A stretch of 64,000 bases of DNA, from assembly GCA_963770535.1 (NCBI GenBank), contig CAVYPZ010000004.1, positions 434,001 to 498,000 on the forward strand, in the 5' to 3' direction. The notes beneath the pieces are model-generated. The model made no database searches. It saw only the letters and a list, made by a program, of their open reading frames with translations, and was not told where the DNA came from. Positions 33,615 through 43,500 of the stretch are shown here, in pieces. Positions within the stretch are counted from its first letter, which is position 1; each line of letters opens with the position of its first letter. A program made the translations under genes and the position numbers. Origin of the DNA: RYN-230 sp963770535. GTDB taxonomy: Bacteria > Actinomycetota > Actinomycetes > Streptosporangiales > Streptosporangiaceae.

Positions 33615-34823
33615 ATGGCCAAGGCGAGATCAGCGCGCCATCTGACGGATCTGGCCGGGACGGGCTTGCGGGAGCTTCCGGCCAACGCGGCGTGGTTGCT
33701 GTCGCGGGCGCTGAAGCCGGCCATATCGGCCTCATCGGGAGCCTCCGACGTTGCCGCCTCGGTGGCGGGCAACGTGACGGGCACGGCCTCCTCCGCTGCG
33801 GAGACCGCTGGGTCCGCCACCTCCGGGGTACGGCGCAGGGCGCGCGCCGCCGGGCGGTCGATCAGGGCCACGGTGCCGGGCCTCGGCGACGACTCGGTTG
33901 AGGGGCTGCTCCGGCAGGCCGACGACGCTGCGGAAGAGGCGCGCGAGAAGGAGGCCCAGGCCCTGGCCCTGGCCCAGGAGGCCAAAGAGCGGGCCGACGA
34001 CGCCGAACACACGGCCCGCGAGATGGACGAGCACGTACGCCAGGTCAACGCGGATGCGCGGGCGCAGGCCGAGGAGCACCTCGAGCGGGTCCGCCTCGCC
34101 GAGGAGGCAGAGCGGCGGAAGGCCCTCGACCAGGCGGAGGAGGAGGCCTCGGCCCGCATCCGGGCTAAGGAGCAGGACGCCGAGCGCGCGCAGGAGCGGG
34201 CCCGCCAGGCCATCCAGGAGGCCAACCAGGCAGTGGCCGAGGCCAGGAAGCTGGCGGCCCAGGCCTCGAAGGCGGCTCAGGCCGTCGCCGCGCAGGCCAC
34301 GCAGGAGGCCGACCGGCTGGCAGCCCTGGCGCGCGAGCCCGCAGCGCGGCAGCAGGTCGCCGAGGCCGGCCAGGCCCGGCGCCGGGCTGCGGCCACCGCC
34401 CGGTCAGCGCGGCGCACCGCAGGGCGGCCTGCTGAGCGCCCCGCCCGGAGGCCGGCCCAGGGCAGGACCCGTCGGAACGGCGACGGGCCGGCCCGGCGGA
34501 ACGGCGACGGACCGGCCCGGCGGAACGGTGGGCGCACGGCCGGGAACGACGACGACGCCACGCTGCGCACCAGAGGCCAGGTGGGCCGTCTCACGAAGAG
34601 GGATCTGGCCCGGCTGGCCGGGGAACTCGACGTCGCTGACACCTCCACGATGACCAAGGAAGACCTGGTGGAGTCCGTCGTCCGGGCCGGCGGCGTTCCT
34701 CTTGACCGGCTCAATAAGGACGAGCTGACGCGGCTGGGCCGGGGGGCCGGCGCCGAGCTGCGGAGCTCGATGACCAAGCCGGAGCTCATCGCGGCGATCA
34801 GGACATCGGGCTCGGCGCGTTAG
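33615..34823 (+). CDS. Coiled-coil protein with C-terminal Rho N-terminal-like (SAP-type) domains
   Basis: A 402-aa protein. Residues ~95-260 are a long Ala/Glu/Arg-rich heptad region, a probable coiled coil. It is followed by a basic Arg/Pro linker with 24-bp repeats (RRNGDGPA units, near 34480-34545). The C-terminus holds two Rho_N/SAP-like helical repeats: TKRDLARLAGELDVADTSTM and LNKDELTRLGRGAGAELRSS, each followed by TKxxL. Such domains often bind nucleic acid. ATG 33615 is preceded by GGAGG. It heads a run of three genes with two tiny membrane proteins; a nucleoid or membrane role is only a guess. Confidence 0.7.
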   Translation: MAKARSARHLTDLAGTGLRELPANAAWLLSRALKPAISASSGASDVAASVAGNVTGTASSAAETAGSATSGVRRRARAAGRSIRATVPGLGDDSVEGLLRQADDAAEEAREKEAQALALAQEAKERADDAEHTAREMDEHVRQVNADARAQAEEHLERVRLAEEAERRKALDQAEEEASARIRAKEQDAERAQERARQAIQEANQAVAEARKLAAQASKAAQAVAAQATQEADRLAALAREPAARQQVAEAGQARRRAAATARSARRTAGRPAERPARRPAQGRTRRNGDGPARRNGDGPARRNGGRTAGNDDDATLRTRGQVGRLTKRDLARLAGELDVADTSTMTKEDLVESVVRAGGVPLDRLNKDELTRLGRGAGAELRSSMTKPELIAAIRTSGSAR

Positions 34824-34897
34824 CCGGGCGGTCGTCAGGCCGGCCGCCCGGGGACATCGGCGGGCCGGCTTCGTTACCCAGAGAGGACACGGGGCGG

Positions 34898-35077
34898 ATG
34901 GGATTGTTCACACGCAAGAGCAAGTGGGATCTCCTGCTGGAGTCCGTAGCGTCGGCCGTATCCAAGGACACCGTGCGCCTGGTCTCCAAGGTCACGCTCG
35001 GCGTCGTGGGCGGCGCGGTCGCGGCCACCGCCGCGAGCGCGGCCATTTCCGCCGCGCGCCGCCAGGACGAGACATGA
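34898..35077 (+). CDS. Small membrane protein, 59 aa
   Basis: ATG 34898 opens a 59-codon gene: MGLFTRKSKWDLLLESVASA, VRLVSKVTLGVVGGAVAATA, then AISAARRQDET. One Ala/Gly/Val-rich helix could cross or lie on the membrane. Its stop overlaps the next gene in ATGA, so the pair is translationally coupled. The family is not recognised. Confidence 0.65.
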   Translation: MGLFTRKSKWDLLLESVASAVSKDTVRLVSKVTLGVVGGAVAATAASAAISAARRQDET

Positions 35078-35406
35078 AGCTGACCACCGTGGCGGTGTTC
35101 GGGGCGGGCTACCTGCTGGGGACCCGGGCGGGCCGCCAGCGCTACGAGCAGATCTGTGAGCTGGCCCACATCGCGGGCGGGCGGTTCGCGGGGTCCGGTG
35201 CCCGCCGGAGGCTGGAGGAGTACGGCTCCCGGCTGGAGGCCTACGCGTCCCAGTCCCGTGTGGCCCAGTCCGGTGGCAGCGAGTCCCGCGGTGGGCAGTC
35301 ACGTGGCGGGCAGTCCCGTGGTGGGCAGTCGCGAGCTGGGCGGTCCCGTGGTGGCCAGTCCCGCCGCGCGGCGGGGACGGGAAGCGGTGGCCGGACCCGG
35401 CCGTAA
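35074..35406 (+). CDS. YtxH-like small protein with SRGGQ repeats
   Basis: A 110-aa protein starting in the ATGA overlap at 35074. The N-terminal segment MKLTTVAVFGAGYLLGTRAG and RQRYEQICELA resemble actinobacterial YtxH-like proteins (short hydrophobic segment, then GxRxGRxRYEQI). The C-terminal third is a series of SRGGQ pentapeptides from 15-bp repeats, highly basic and probably disordered. It may be a membrane-attached stress or envelope protein; this is inference. Confidence 0.65.
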   Translation: MKLTTVAVFGAGYLLGTRAGRQRYEQICELAHIAGGRFAGSGARRRLEEYGSRLEAYASQSRVAQSGGSESRGGQSRGGQSRGGQSRAGRSRGGQSRRAAGTGSGGRTRP

Positions 35407-35505
35407 CCCGGTGCGGTCGTCTGCGGGCCGCCGGGAGCGGGCACCCCGCTCGCTCAGCCTGCATTGGTCGTCCAGGCAGGAGGGGCGGGCCGCCCCGGCC
35501 CGGGG

Positions 35506-35585
35506 CGATCCGGCCCGTGGCGACCTGCGCCGTGGCGACCTGCGCCGTGGCGACCTGCGCCGTGGCGATCCGGCCCGTGGTGACA
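35506..35585. repeat. 15-bp tandem repeat, five units
   Basis: CGTGGCGA-type units recur every 15 bases, with CGTGG at 35516, 35531, 35546, 35561 and 35576. They lie just upstream of a doubtful small gene. The period equals that of the repeat inside the preceding gene, but the sequence differs. Confidence 0.85.
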
Positions 35586-35905
35586 TGGTCATCGGCGCGT
35601 TCGTTCTGGCCCGGCTGCTGGGCCTGCGGTTGCTGACCCTCGAAGCACAGGTCGTCGTGCACGACGGCGGCCGCCACACCGCGGGGCCGGGCCCGCTGAT
35701 CCTGACCCGGCTCCCGCCGGACCGCCCGGCTGTGTCCCCGGCCCGGCCGGAACGCCGCGTCCCGCCCGGCCTGCGTGACCGGCCGGCCCCGCCCGGCGGG
35801 CCGGGGCTGGCGGGCGGATCCGGCCCGCTGGCCCGCGCGGTACAGCTGGTAGAACAGGGTGCCGACACGCTCGAGCGGACCCGGAGGGGCCAGTACCGAG
35901 GCTGA
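35585..35905 (+). CDS. Possible small protein, 106 aa
   Basis: ATG 35585 opens a 106-codon frame with a hydrophobic start (MVIGAFVLARLLGLRLLTLE) and a helical end (PLARAVQLVEQGADTLERTR). Third codon positions are strongly G/C. The middle is Pro/Arg-rich. I recognise no family, and the reverse strand is also open. It is reported only as a candidate occupying the otherwise empty 35407-35983. Confidence 0.3.
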   Translation: MVIGAFVLARLLGLRLLTLEAQVVVHDGGRHTAGPGPLILTRLPPDRPAVSPARPERRVPPGLRDRPAPPGGPGLAGGSGPLARAVQLVEQGADTLERTRRGQYRG

Positions 35906-35983
35906 TCTGGCCTGGGAGACACCTGCCCCGGCATAGGCTGGCGGTGCCCGCCGAAAGGCGGATATCGACTGCGGAGGCACCCA

Positions 35984-36733
35984 ATTAACCGGCTGGTCCT
36001 GTGGAACATCGACCTGACCCTCCTCGACGTCGGCCGGGTGACCAGGGAGGCGTATGCGGAGGCGTTCCACCGGGTCACCGGCCGCCCGCTGAGGCAGTTG
36101 CCGCAAATGCCCGGGCGGATGGAATCGGAGATCTTCTTCGACGCGCTGGCGCTGAATGACGCCGGCCCTGGCGGGGCAGGCGCTCCCGGCGCGGCTGGGG
36201 CTGGCCTGGGTGAGGAACTGCTGGCCCGGTTCAGCTTCGAGCTGGCCAACGCGTTCGCGGCCCGGCGCGACCTGCTGCGTGAGCAGGGACGGTTGCTGCC
36301 GGGCGCTGCCGAGGCCGTGGCCGAGCTGGCGGCCAGGCACGGGGTGGTGCAGACCATCCTGACCGGCACGATCAAGCCGAACGCGGTCGAGAAGCTGCGC
36401 GCGTTCGGCCTGGAGCAGTTCTTCGACATCGAGGTCGGCGGCTACGGGTCACAGGTGTACCCGAAGGGCGCCCAGCTGATGATGATCCGCAGCCGGGCCG
36501 CCGAGAAGTACGGCACCCGGTTCGACGAGGACGCGACCGTCTACATCGCCGACTCCGCGCGCGACGTGGCCGCTGCGCAGACCGGCGGGGCGCGATGCCT
36601 CGCCGTCGCCAGCGGCCGCTCCACCGTGAGCGAACTGCGGAAGGCCGGGGCCGACATGGTTTTCGGCGATCTGTCCGACACCCCTGCGGTCGTGCGCGCG
36701 GTTGACCTCCTGACGCTGGCCGCGGCCGGCTGA
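35984..36733 (+). CDS. HAD-like hydrolase with apparent ATT start and Asn in place of the nucleophile
   Basis: A 249-aa HAD-fold protein. The N-terminus reads (M)NRLVLWNIDLTLLDVGRVTR. Motif I of HAD phosphatases is DxDxT; here it is Asn8-Ile-Asp10-Leu-Thr, so the nucleophilic Asp is Asn. Motifs II (TILTGTIKPN), III (GAQLMMIRSRAAEKYG) and IV (YIADSARDV) are otherwise recognisable. No ATG, GTG or TTG exists in frame before motif I. ATT 35984 has a perfect GGAGG six bases upstream and gives the expected short N-terminus. The next in-frame GTG (36038) would delete motif I. Confidence 0.75.
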   Translation: MNRLVLWNIDLTLLDVGRVTREAYAEAFHRVTGRPLRQLPQMPGRMESEIFFDALALNDAGPGGAGAPGAAGAGLGEELLARFSFELANAFAARRDLLREQGRLLPGAAEAVAELAARHGVVQTILTGTIKPNAVEKLRAFGLEQFFDIEVGGYGSQVYPKGAQLMMIRSRAAEKYGTRFDEDATVYIADSARDVAAAQTGGARCLAVASGRSTVSELRKAGADMVFGDLSDTPAVVRAVDLLTLAAAG

Positions 36734-36847
36734 TCCGGGCCGGATGCCGACCGCCTGGCATCGGCTGGCAGGCTGCCGGGCTGGGTGGCTGCCGGCTGGG
36801 TGGGTGCCGGATGGGCAGGCCCCGAGGGCACGGCATAGGGTGGCCGC

Positions 36848-38176
36848 GTGTCCGAGCAGGCCACTGGCGAGTTGCCCTCGGCCGGAGCGCCGCCGGTCCC
36901 GCTGAGCACGATCGCCCGTGAGTGGGGCCGGATCGGCTGTATCGGCTTCGGCGGGCCGCCCGCGCACATCGCGCTGCTGCGCAGGCTGTGCGTGGAGGAC
37001 CGGCAGTGGCTTCCGCCCAGCGACTTCGAGGACGGCCTGGCTGCCTGCAACCTCCTGCCCGGCCCGGCCTCGACCCAGCTGGCCATCTTCTGCGCCTGGC
37101 GGCTGCGCGGGGCCGCCGGGGCGATCATCGGCGGCGTCTGCTTCATCGTCCCCGGCCTGATCATCATCCTCGGGCTGGCGGCCCTGTTCCTGGCTCCCCG
37201 CCCCCCGGGCTGGATCGCGGCCGCGGCGGCCGGGGCGGGCGCCGCCGTGCCCGCGGTAGCCGTGGCCGCTGCGGCGGGCCTGATCCCGGCGAGCTGGCGG
37301 CGGGCCGCTGCGTCCCTGGCCGGTGGCTCCCCGGCCGGTGGCTCTCCGGCCGGTGGCTCCCCGGCCGGTGGCTCCCCGCCCGGTGGCTTTCCGCCCAGTC
37401 ATGGCGGGGTCGGCGAGGACAGGCCAGGTACCCGGGGCGCGCACGGCCGCTGGGCCGGCTACCTGATCGCGGGCGGCGCGGCTGCGGCGACCGTCGGGCC
37501 GTGGCTGGTGCTCGTCCTGGTGGCCTGCGGCCTGACCGAGGTCGCGGTACGGACCCACCGCGACCGCCAGGGCAGCCTGCGCTCCGGGCCGCCCGGGCTG
37601 CCAGGGGCCGTGCTGCCGCTCGCCGTGGCGGTGCCGGCCGCGGCCGGACTGCTCGCGGTGGCCTGGGAGGGGTTCAAGGTCGGAGCCCTCTCCTACGGCG
37701 GCGGCTTCGTGATCATCCCGCTGATGCAGCACGACGCGGTGCACACTTACCACTGGATGACCGCGGGCCAGTTCCTCAGCGCGGTCGCGCTCGGCCAGGT
37801 CACACCCGGGCCCGTGGTGCAGACCGTCGCGGTGGTCGGCTACGCGGCGGCCGGAGTCGGCGGCGGGCTGCTTGCCGCGCTCGTCGCGTTCTCGCCCTCG
37901 TTCCTGTTCGTGCTCGGCGGCGGCCGCTACTTCGACCGTCTCCGGGCCAGCGCGGCCGTGCAGGCCTTCCTGACCGGGGCCGGCCCGGCTGCCATCGGCG
38001 CCATCGCCGGGGCCGCTATTCCGCTGGCCCTGGCCCTCGCCCATCTGTGGCAACTCGGCCTGCTCGCCCTCGCCGCGATCTGGCTGCTAGCCCTGCGGCG
38101 TGGCGTGGTCAGCGCGATCGTCGGAACGGCAGGGCTCGGGATGCTGGCGTTCGCCGCCGGTGCCCCCGTGGGCTGA
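36848..38176 (+). CDS. chrA: Chromate transporter, ChrA/CHR family
   Basis: A 442-aa membrane protein with two CHR domains. The first has GCIGFGGPPAHIALLRR and NLLPGPASTQLAIFCAWRLR. The second has FKVGALSYGGGFVIIPLMQ and ALGQVTPGPVVQTVAVVGY. These are signatures of the long bidomain chromate ion transporter family. Between them a 15-bp repeat encodes GGSPA units. It starts with GTG. Chromate efflux is the family function, but many homologues have not been tested. Confidence 0.9.
   Translation: MSEQATGELPSAGAPPVPLSTIAREWGRIGCIGFGGPPAHIALLRRLCVEDRQWLPPSDFEDGLAACNLLPGPASTQLAIFCAWRLRGAAGAIIGGVCFIVPGLIIILGLAALFLAPRPPGWIAAAAAGAGAAVPAVAVAAAAGLIPASWRRAAASLAGGSPAGGSPAGGSPAGGSPPGGFPPSHGGVGEDRPGTRGAHGRWAGYLIAGGAAAATVGPWLVLVLVACGLTEVAVRTHRDRQGSLRSGPPGLPGAVLPLAVAVPAAAGLLAVAWEGFKVGALSYGGGFVIIPLMQHDAVHTYHWMTAGQFLSAVALGQVTPGPVVQTVAVVGYAAAGVGGGLLAALVAFSPSFLFVLGGGRYFDRLRASAAVQAFLTGAGPAAIGAIAGAAIPLALALAHLWQLGLLALAAIWLLALRRGVVSAIVGTAGLGMLAFAAGAPVG
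37318..37393 (+). repeat. 15-bp tandem repeat encoding AGGSP units in chrA
   Basis: GGTGGCT recurs at 37322, 37337, 37352, 37367 and 37382. The unit is in frame and lengthens the linker between the two CHR domains. Confidence 0.85.
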
Positions 38177-38214
38177 GCCGGGCAGGGAGCCAGCGCACGG
38201 TGACGGCGGCGCGC

Positions 38215-38358
38215 TCACCAGCCTCCACCACCGCCGCCCATCCCGCCGATGCCGGCGCTGAAGCCCGCGCCGGAAATGTCACCGTAGATGCCGTGGCGCT
38301 GGTCAGCGCCGAAGCCGTAGCGGATCGTCTTCCTGATCCGTACCGGGCCCCCGGGGTG
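38215..38358 (-). pseudogene. Remnant of a DUF2207-like membrane protein
   Basis: Read on the minus strand, the frame ending at 38215 gives IRKTIRYGFGADQRHGIYGD, then SGAGFSAGIGGMGGGGGGW and stop. The first part resembles the N-terminal DUF2207 block (Y-x-FG...xHGI-x-RxIP). The second resembles the Gly-rich C-terminus of the same family. They are joined directly, as if the roughly 500-residue middle had been deleted. No good start codon is visible. Confidence 0.4.
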
Positions 38359-38415
38359 AGCTGGACCACACCCCGGGCCGTGCGGCTCCCGTTGCGATGC
38401 GCGGGCTGACCCTCG

Positions 38416-40589
38416 ATGCTGGGGCCTATGCCAAGAAATGACGAGGTGGAGCGGCTACTCGGCAGCGATTACGGCGAAGTTCTCTGGGAGCCGGGGCCGG
38501 AGGTTGTCGAGCAGGCCCGGATCACCCAGTACCTGCACTGGCTGGCCGGGCACCATGGCGTCGCCGCCGCTGATTACCAGGATCTCTGGGAGTGGTCGGT
38601 CAGCGACCCAGGGGCGTTCTGGGCGTCGCTGTGGGAGTACTTCGGGGTACTCGGGCAGCGTGGTGACGGTCCGGCCCTGAGCGGGCAGCTGCCCGGCGCC
38701 ACCTGGTTTCCTGGCGCCACGCTGAACTACGCGCGGAACGCGCTCCGCACGGCCACCACCGACCCGGGCCGGGTGGCGATCATCGCGTGTGCCGAGGACA
38801 CCCCGCCGCGGACCTACACCTACGGCGAGCTCGCCGCCGAGGTGGGCCGGGTCCGCGGGGCGCTGCGCGCGCTGGGCGTCGGCGAGGGGGACCGGGTGGC
38901 CGCGTTCCTGCCCAATGTCCCTGAGGCGATTATCGGGCTGCTGGCCACGGCCAGTCTCGGTGCGATCTGGTCATCGTGCTCACCCGATTTTGGTGCCCGC
39001 AGCGTCATCGACCGGTTCGCGCAGATCCGTCCCACGGTGCTGCTCACGGTGGGCGGCTACCGCTACGGCGGCACGGCAGTTCAGCCGGGACGAGGCCGTG
39101 AGCGAGATCGTGGCCGGGCTCCCCGGGCTGCGTGCGCTGATCATGGTGGACGGCCCGGGTACCGGCTCTCCCGGCTCTCCCGGGCTCTGCGGGCTCTGCG
39201 GGCGCCTCCCCTGGAGCGGTTCCGCCGGAACAGGTCCCGGCAGGACCGGGGCCCGCCACCCGGGCCGCGGCCGGGCAGGCTGGGGTGCGCACCCTCAGCT
39301 GGGCCGACCTCCCGGCCGCGCCCGGCGACGGCCAGCCGGAGTTCGTCGAGGTCCCGTTCGGCCATCCGCTGTGGGTGCTGTACTCGTCCGGCACCACCGG
39401 GCTGCCCAAAGCGATCATGCATGGTCACGGCGGGATCGTCCTGGAGCACCTCAAGGCGCTGGGCCTGCACCAGGATCTCGGTCCCGGCGACGTGTTCTTC
39501 TGGTACACCACCACCGGCTGGATGATGTGGAACTACCTGGCCGGCGGGCTGCTCGCCGGGACGACCCTGGTGCTGTACGACGGCAGCGCCACCTACCCGG
39601 GCACCGACGCGCTCTGGCGGATCGCCGCGCAGGCCGGGGTGACCTACTTCGGAACCGGGGCGCCCTACCTCCTGGCCTGCGCCAAAGCCGGGCTGGCCCC
39701 GGGCCGCGACCTGGATCTGTCGGCCTTGCGCGGCATCGGGTCCACCGGCTCCCCCCTTCCCCCTGAGGGCTTCCACTGGGTCTACCGGGATGTCAGCGAG
39801 GACGCGCAGCTCGGCTCGTTCTCCGGGGGCACGGATGTATGCACCGGGTTCGTCGGGCCGAGCCCGCTGCTGCCGGTGCGGGCCGGCCTCATCGCCGGCC
39901 GGTGCCTGGGGGCCAAGGTGGAAGCCTTCGACGCGGCCGGGCAGCCGGTCGTAGGGGAGGTCGGCGAGCTCGTCGTTACCGCGCCGATGCCGTCCATGCC
40001 GGTCGGCTTCTGGAACGATCCGGGCGGAGAGAAATACCACGACAGCTACTTTGCCGCCTACCCTGGGGTGTGGCGGCATGGTGACTGGATAACCATCCTG
40101 CCGGACGGCGGATGCGTGATCTACGGCCGCTCGGACGCCACCTTGAACCGGGGTGGCGTGCGGATGGGCACCAGTGAGTTCTACCGGGTGGTCGAACGGC
40201 TGCCGGAGGTCACCGACAGCCTGGTGGTGGACACCGGGCAGCTGGGCCGCCCGGGGCGGCTGGTGCTGTACGTGACGCTGGCTGAGGGATGCGTCCTGGA
40301 TGACGACCTGACCGGCCGGCTCCGCGGGGCGCTCCGCACCGAGCTGTCGCCGCGGCACGTGCCCGACGAGATCCACCAGGTGCCCGGGATTCCGCGGACG
40401 CTGTCCGGGAAGAAGCTGGAAGTCCCGGTGCGCAAGATCCTGCTCGGCACCCCGGTCGCTGAGGCGGCCGACCCGGACGCGCTGGCCAATCCCGAGGTAC
40501 TCGGGCTTTTCGCGCCCCAGGACGGGCCCCGCGTAGAGTCGGGGTCAGGCGATGCGCAACGATCGACGGTGATTGAGGGAAACGCGTGA
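38416..40589 (+). pseudogene. Acetoacetate-CoA ligase with two frameshifts
   Basis: Three successive frames encode the parts of one acyl-CoA synthetase of the acetoacetyl-CoA synthetase type. Part 1 (from 38416 or 38428): LPGATWFPGATLNYARNALR, AIWSSCSPDFGARSVIDRFA. Part 2 (after ~39075): FSRDEAVSEIVAGLPGLRAL. Part 3 (by ~39285): VLYSSGTTGLPKAIMHGHGG, TGWMMWNYLAGGL, GRSDATLNRGGVRMG and PRTLSGKKLEVPV. Each switch corresponds to one extra base; the second lies in a CTCTCCCGG / CTCTGCGGG low-complexity stretch. The intact enzyme would activate acetoacetate. The stop overlaps the next start. Confidence 0.8.
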
Positions 40590-43500
40590 CAACACCACAA
40601 TGGCGTGGTGCGGCACCAGCGAGTGACGCCTCGCCCACGGACAGGGAAGCCCTGCTGGCTGAAGCGGCCCAGGCGGTCAGCGCCGGGGAGCTGGCCGACC
40701 TGCACGTGGGGGACCTGCTCTGCTACCTCCGGGCGTATTACAAGCACGTCCCGCTCGAGGACCTGGCGGCGGCCGGGCCGGGTACCGTCGCGGCGGCCGC
40801 GCTGGAACAGGCCCGGCTGGCCGGCCACCGGCCGCAGGGGCGGGCCCTGGTCCGGATACAGCCGACCGGCGCACCAGGCGCCTTCGACCCGTCGTGCCGA
40901 GTCGTCAACATCGTCACCGACGACATGCCGTTCCTCGTCGATTCGGTGACCATGGAACTGGCGCGGCACGGCCTGGACAGCGACCACATCCTGCATCCCC
41001 AGCTGCTGGTCCGCCGGGACGTGACCGGGACGCTGCACGACGTGTGCGGGACACTCGCGGGCCGGGACGGCAACCATGACGAGATCGCCGAGTCCTGGAC
41101 GCACATCGAGATCAGCGGGCCCGGGGGCGATGGCACGTCCGCACACGGCGTCGCCGCGCGCAACTCCGCTGCCGAGCTGGAACAGCATCTGCACCGGGTG
41201 CTCCACGACGTCCGGGTCGCGGTCGAGGACTACCCGCGGATGCAGGCCAAGGCCACCTGGCTGGCTGACCGGCTGGCCGCGGAAGGCGCCGGGGCGCCGA
41301 CCGAGACCGTGGCCCTGCTCCGCTGGCTGGCGGACAACCACTTCACGTTCCTCGGCTACCGCGAGTACGACCTGGTGGATGGGCCGGATGGAATGGCCCT
41401 GCTCGCCCTCCCCGGCACCGGCCTGGGAATTTTGCGCCACGACAAGCACGGCTCCACCTCCTTCGCCGCGCTCCCGCCGGAGGTGCGGGCCCGGGCCCGG
41501 GACCGGCAGCGCCTCATCCTGACCAAGGCGAACTCCCGGTCCACCGTGCACCGGCCCTCCTACCTGGACTACATCGCGGTCAAGCGGGTCAACGACGTGG
41601 GCGAGGTCGTGGGCGAGCACCGCTTCCTCGGGCTGTTCACCCATGCCGCGTACCACGAGAGCATCACCCGCGTCCCGGTGCTCCGGCGCAAGCTGGCCAG
41701 CGTCCTCGAGGCAGCCGGCATGACCGCGGACAGCCACGACGGCCAGGACCTGGCCGAGATCCTCGAGGGGTACCCGCGGGAAGAGCTCTTCCAGATCTCC
41801 GTGCCTGAGCTGACCCCGATCGCCCTGGGCGTGCTCGCCTTGCGGGAGCGCCGCCAGACCCGGCTCTTCCTGCGCCGGGACGTCTACGGGCGGTACATGT
41901 CGTGCCTGGTGTACCTGCCCCGGGACCGGTACACGACCGCGGTGCGGCTGCGCGCCCAGGACATCCTGCGCCAGGCGTTCCACGGCGCGGCCGTGGAATA
42001 CAGCGCGACCGTCGGGGACTCGGCGCTGGCCCGGCTGCACGTGGTGGTCCGCGCTGAGCGGGGCCGGCGGCTGCCCCAGGTGGACACGGCCCAGCTGGAG
42101 ACCAGGCTGGCCGCCGCGGTGCGCTCCTGGGACGAGGACCTCGCGGCCGAGGCGCGGGCCCGGCTGGGCGAGGATGAGGCCGGCGAACTGCTCGCCCTCT
42201 GGGCGGACGCCATCCCGGGCACGTACAAGGCTGACGTGCCGGCGGCCTACGCGGTGAGCGACCTGATCCGGGTCCGCGGCATGGTCGAGTCAGGCACGCC
42301 GGTCGCCTTCGACCTGTGGGAGGCCGAGGGTTTCTCCGGCGGGATACCCGTGGAAGACACCGGGCAGCCGGGGCCGGACGACCGGCCGCGCGTCTGGCGG
42401 CTGACGATCTACCGGACCGGGTCTCCGATCACCCTCACCGATGTGCTTCCCCGGCTCCACCACCTCGGGGTCGAGGTGGTGGACGAGCACCCGTACGAGT
42501 TCTCCGGGCCCGGCCTCCCCGTCTCGTTCTGGATCTACGACTTCGGGCTGCGTCCCACTGGCGCCCGGGCCGCCGCGGCCGCGGCCACGGCCGGTTCCCC
42601 GGCTCCGGCAGGTCCCCCGGCCACCCAGGCGCTGCCCGGCGGGCCGCCGCATCCTGGCCCGGTCAAAGCCCTGGTCGAGGACACGCTCGACGCGCTGTGG
42701 CGCGGCCAGATCGAGGACGACGGGTTCAACGCCCTGGTGCTGGACGCCCATCTGAGCTGGCGCCAGGTCATGGTGCTGCGCGCCTACGCCAAGTACCTGC
42801 GGCAGGCCGGCACCCGGTTCAGCCACGCGTACATCGAGCGGGTGCTGCGTTCCAACACCACCGTGACCCGCCTGCTGGTCCGGCTGTTCGAGTCCCGGTT
42901 CGACCCGGCCCGGCAGACCGGGCAGGAGGAGCGCAGCGAGGCCATTACCGAGGAGATCCGCGGTGAGCTCGACGACGTGGCCGTCCTCGATCACGACCGG
43001 GTGCTGCGCGCCTATCTCGGCCTGATCCTGGCCACCCTGCGCACGAACTACTTCGCTGACCACGCCGCCGGTCATGAGCCCGGTCACGGCCCGGGTACGG
43101 GGCAGGTCCCGTACCTGGTGGTCAAGCTGGACGCGGCCACGGTGCCTGACCTGCCGGCGCCCCGGCCGAAGTTCGAGCTGTTCGTGTACTCGCCGCGGCT
43201 GGAGGCGGTGCACCTCAGGTTCGGCGCGGTCGCCCGGGGCGGGCTGCGCTGGTCGGACCGCAGTGAGGACTTCCGCACCGAGATCCTCGGGCTGGCCAAG
43301 GCGCAGGAGGTCAAGAACTCCGTCATCGTGCCGTCCGGCGCCAAGGGCGGCTTCGTCTGCAAGCGGCTGCCTGACGCCGCTGACCGGGACGCCTACCAGG
43401 CCGAGGTGCTGGCCTGCTACCGGACGTTCATCAGCGCCATGCTGGAGGTCACCGACAACCTCCAGGCGGGCCGGGTGGTACCGCCGCCCGGCGTGGTCAG

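Noticed and set aside
35299..36429. Long reverse-strand frame across the repeat region and HAD gene
   Set aside because: Antisense shadow, Arg/Ser/Pro-rich, and it overlaps a clearly coding gene on the + strand.
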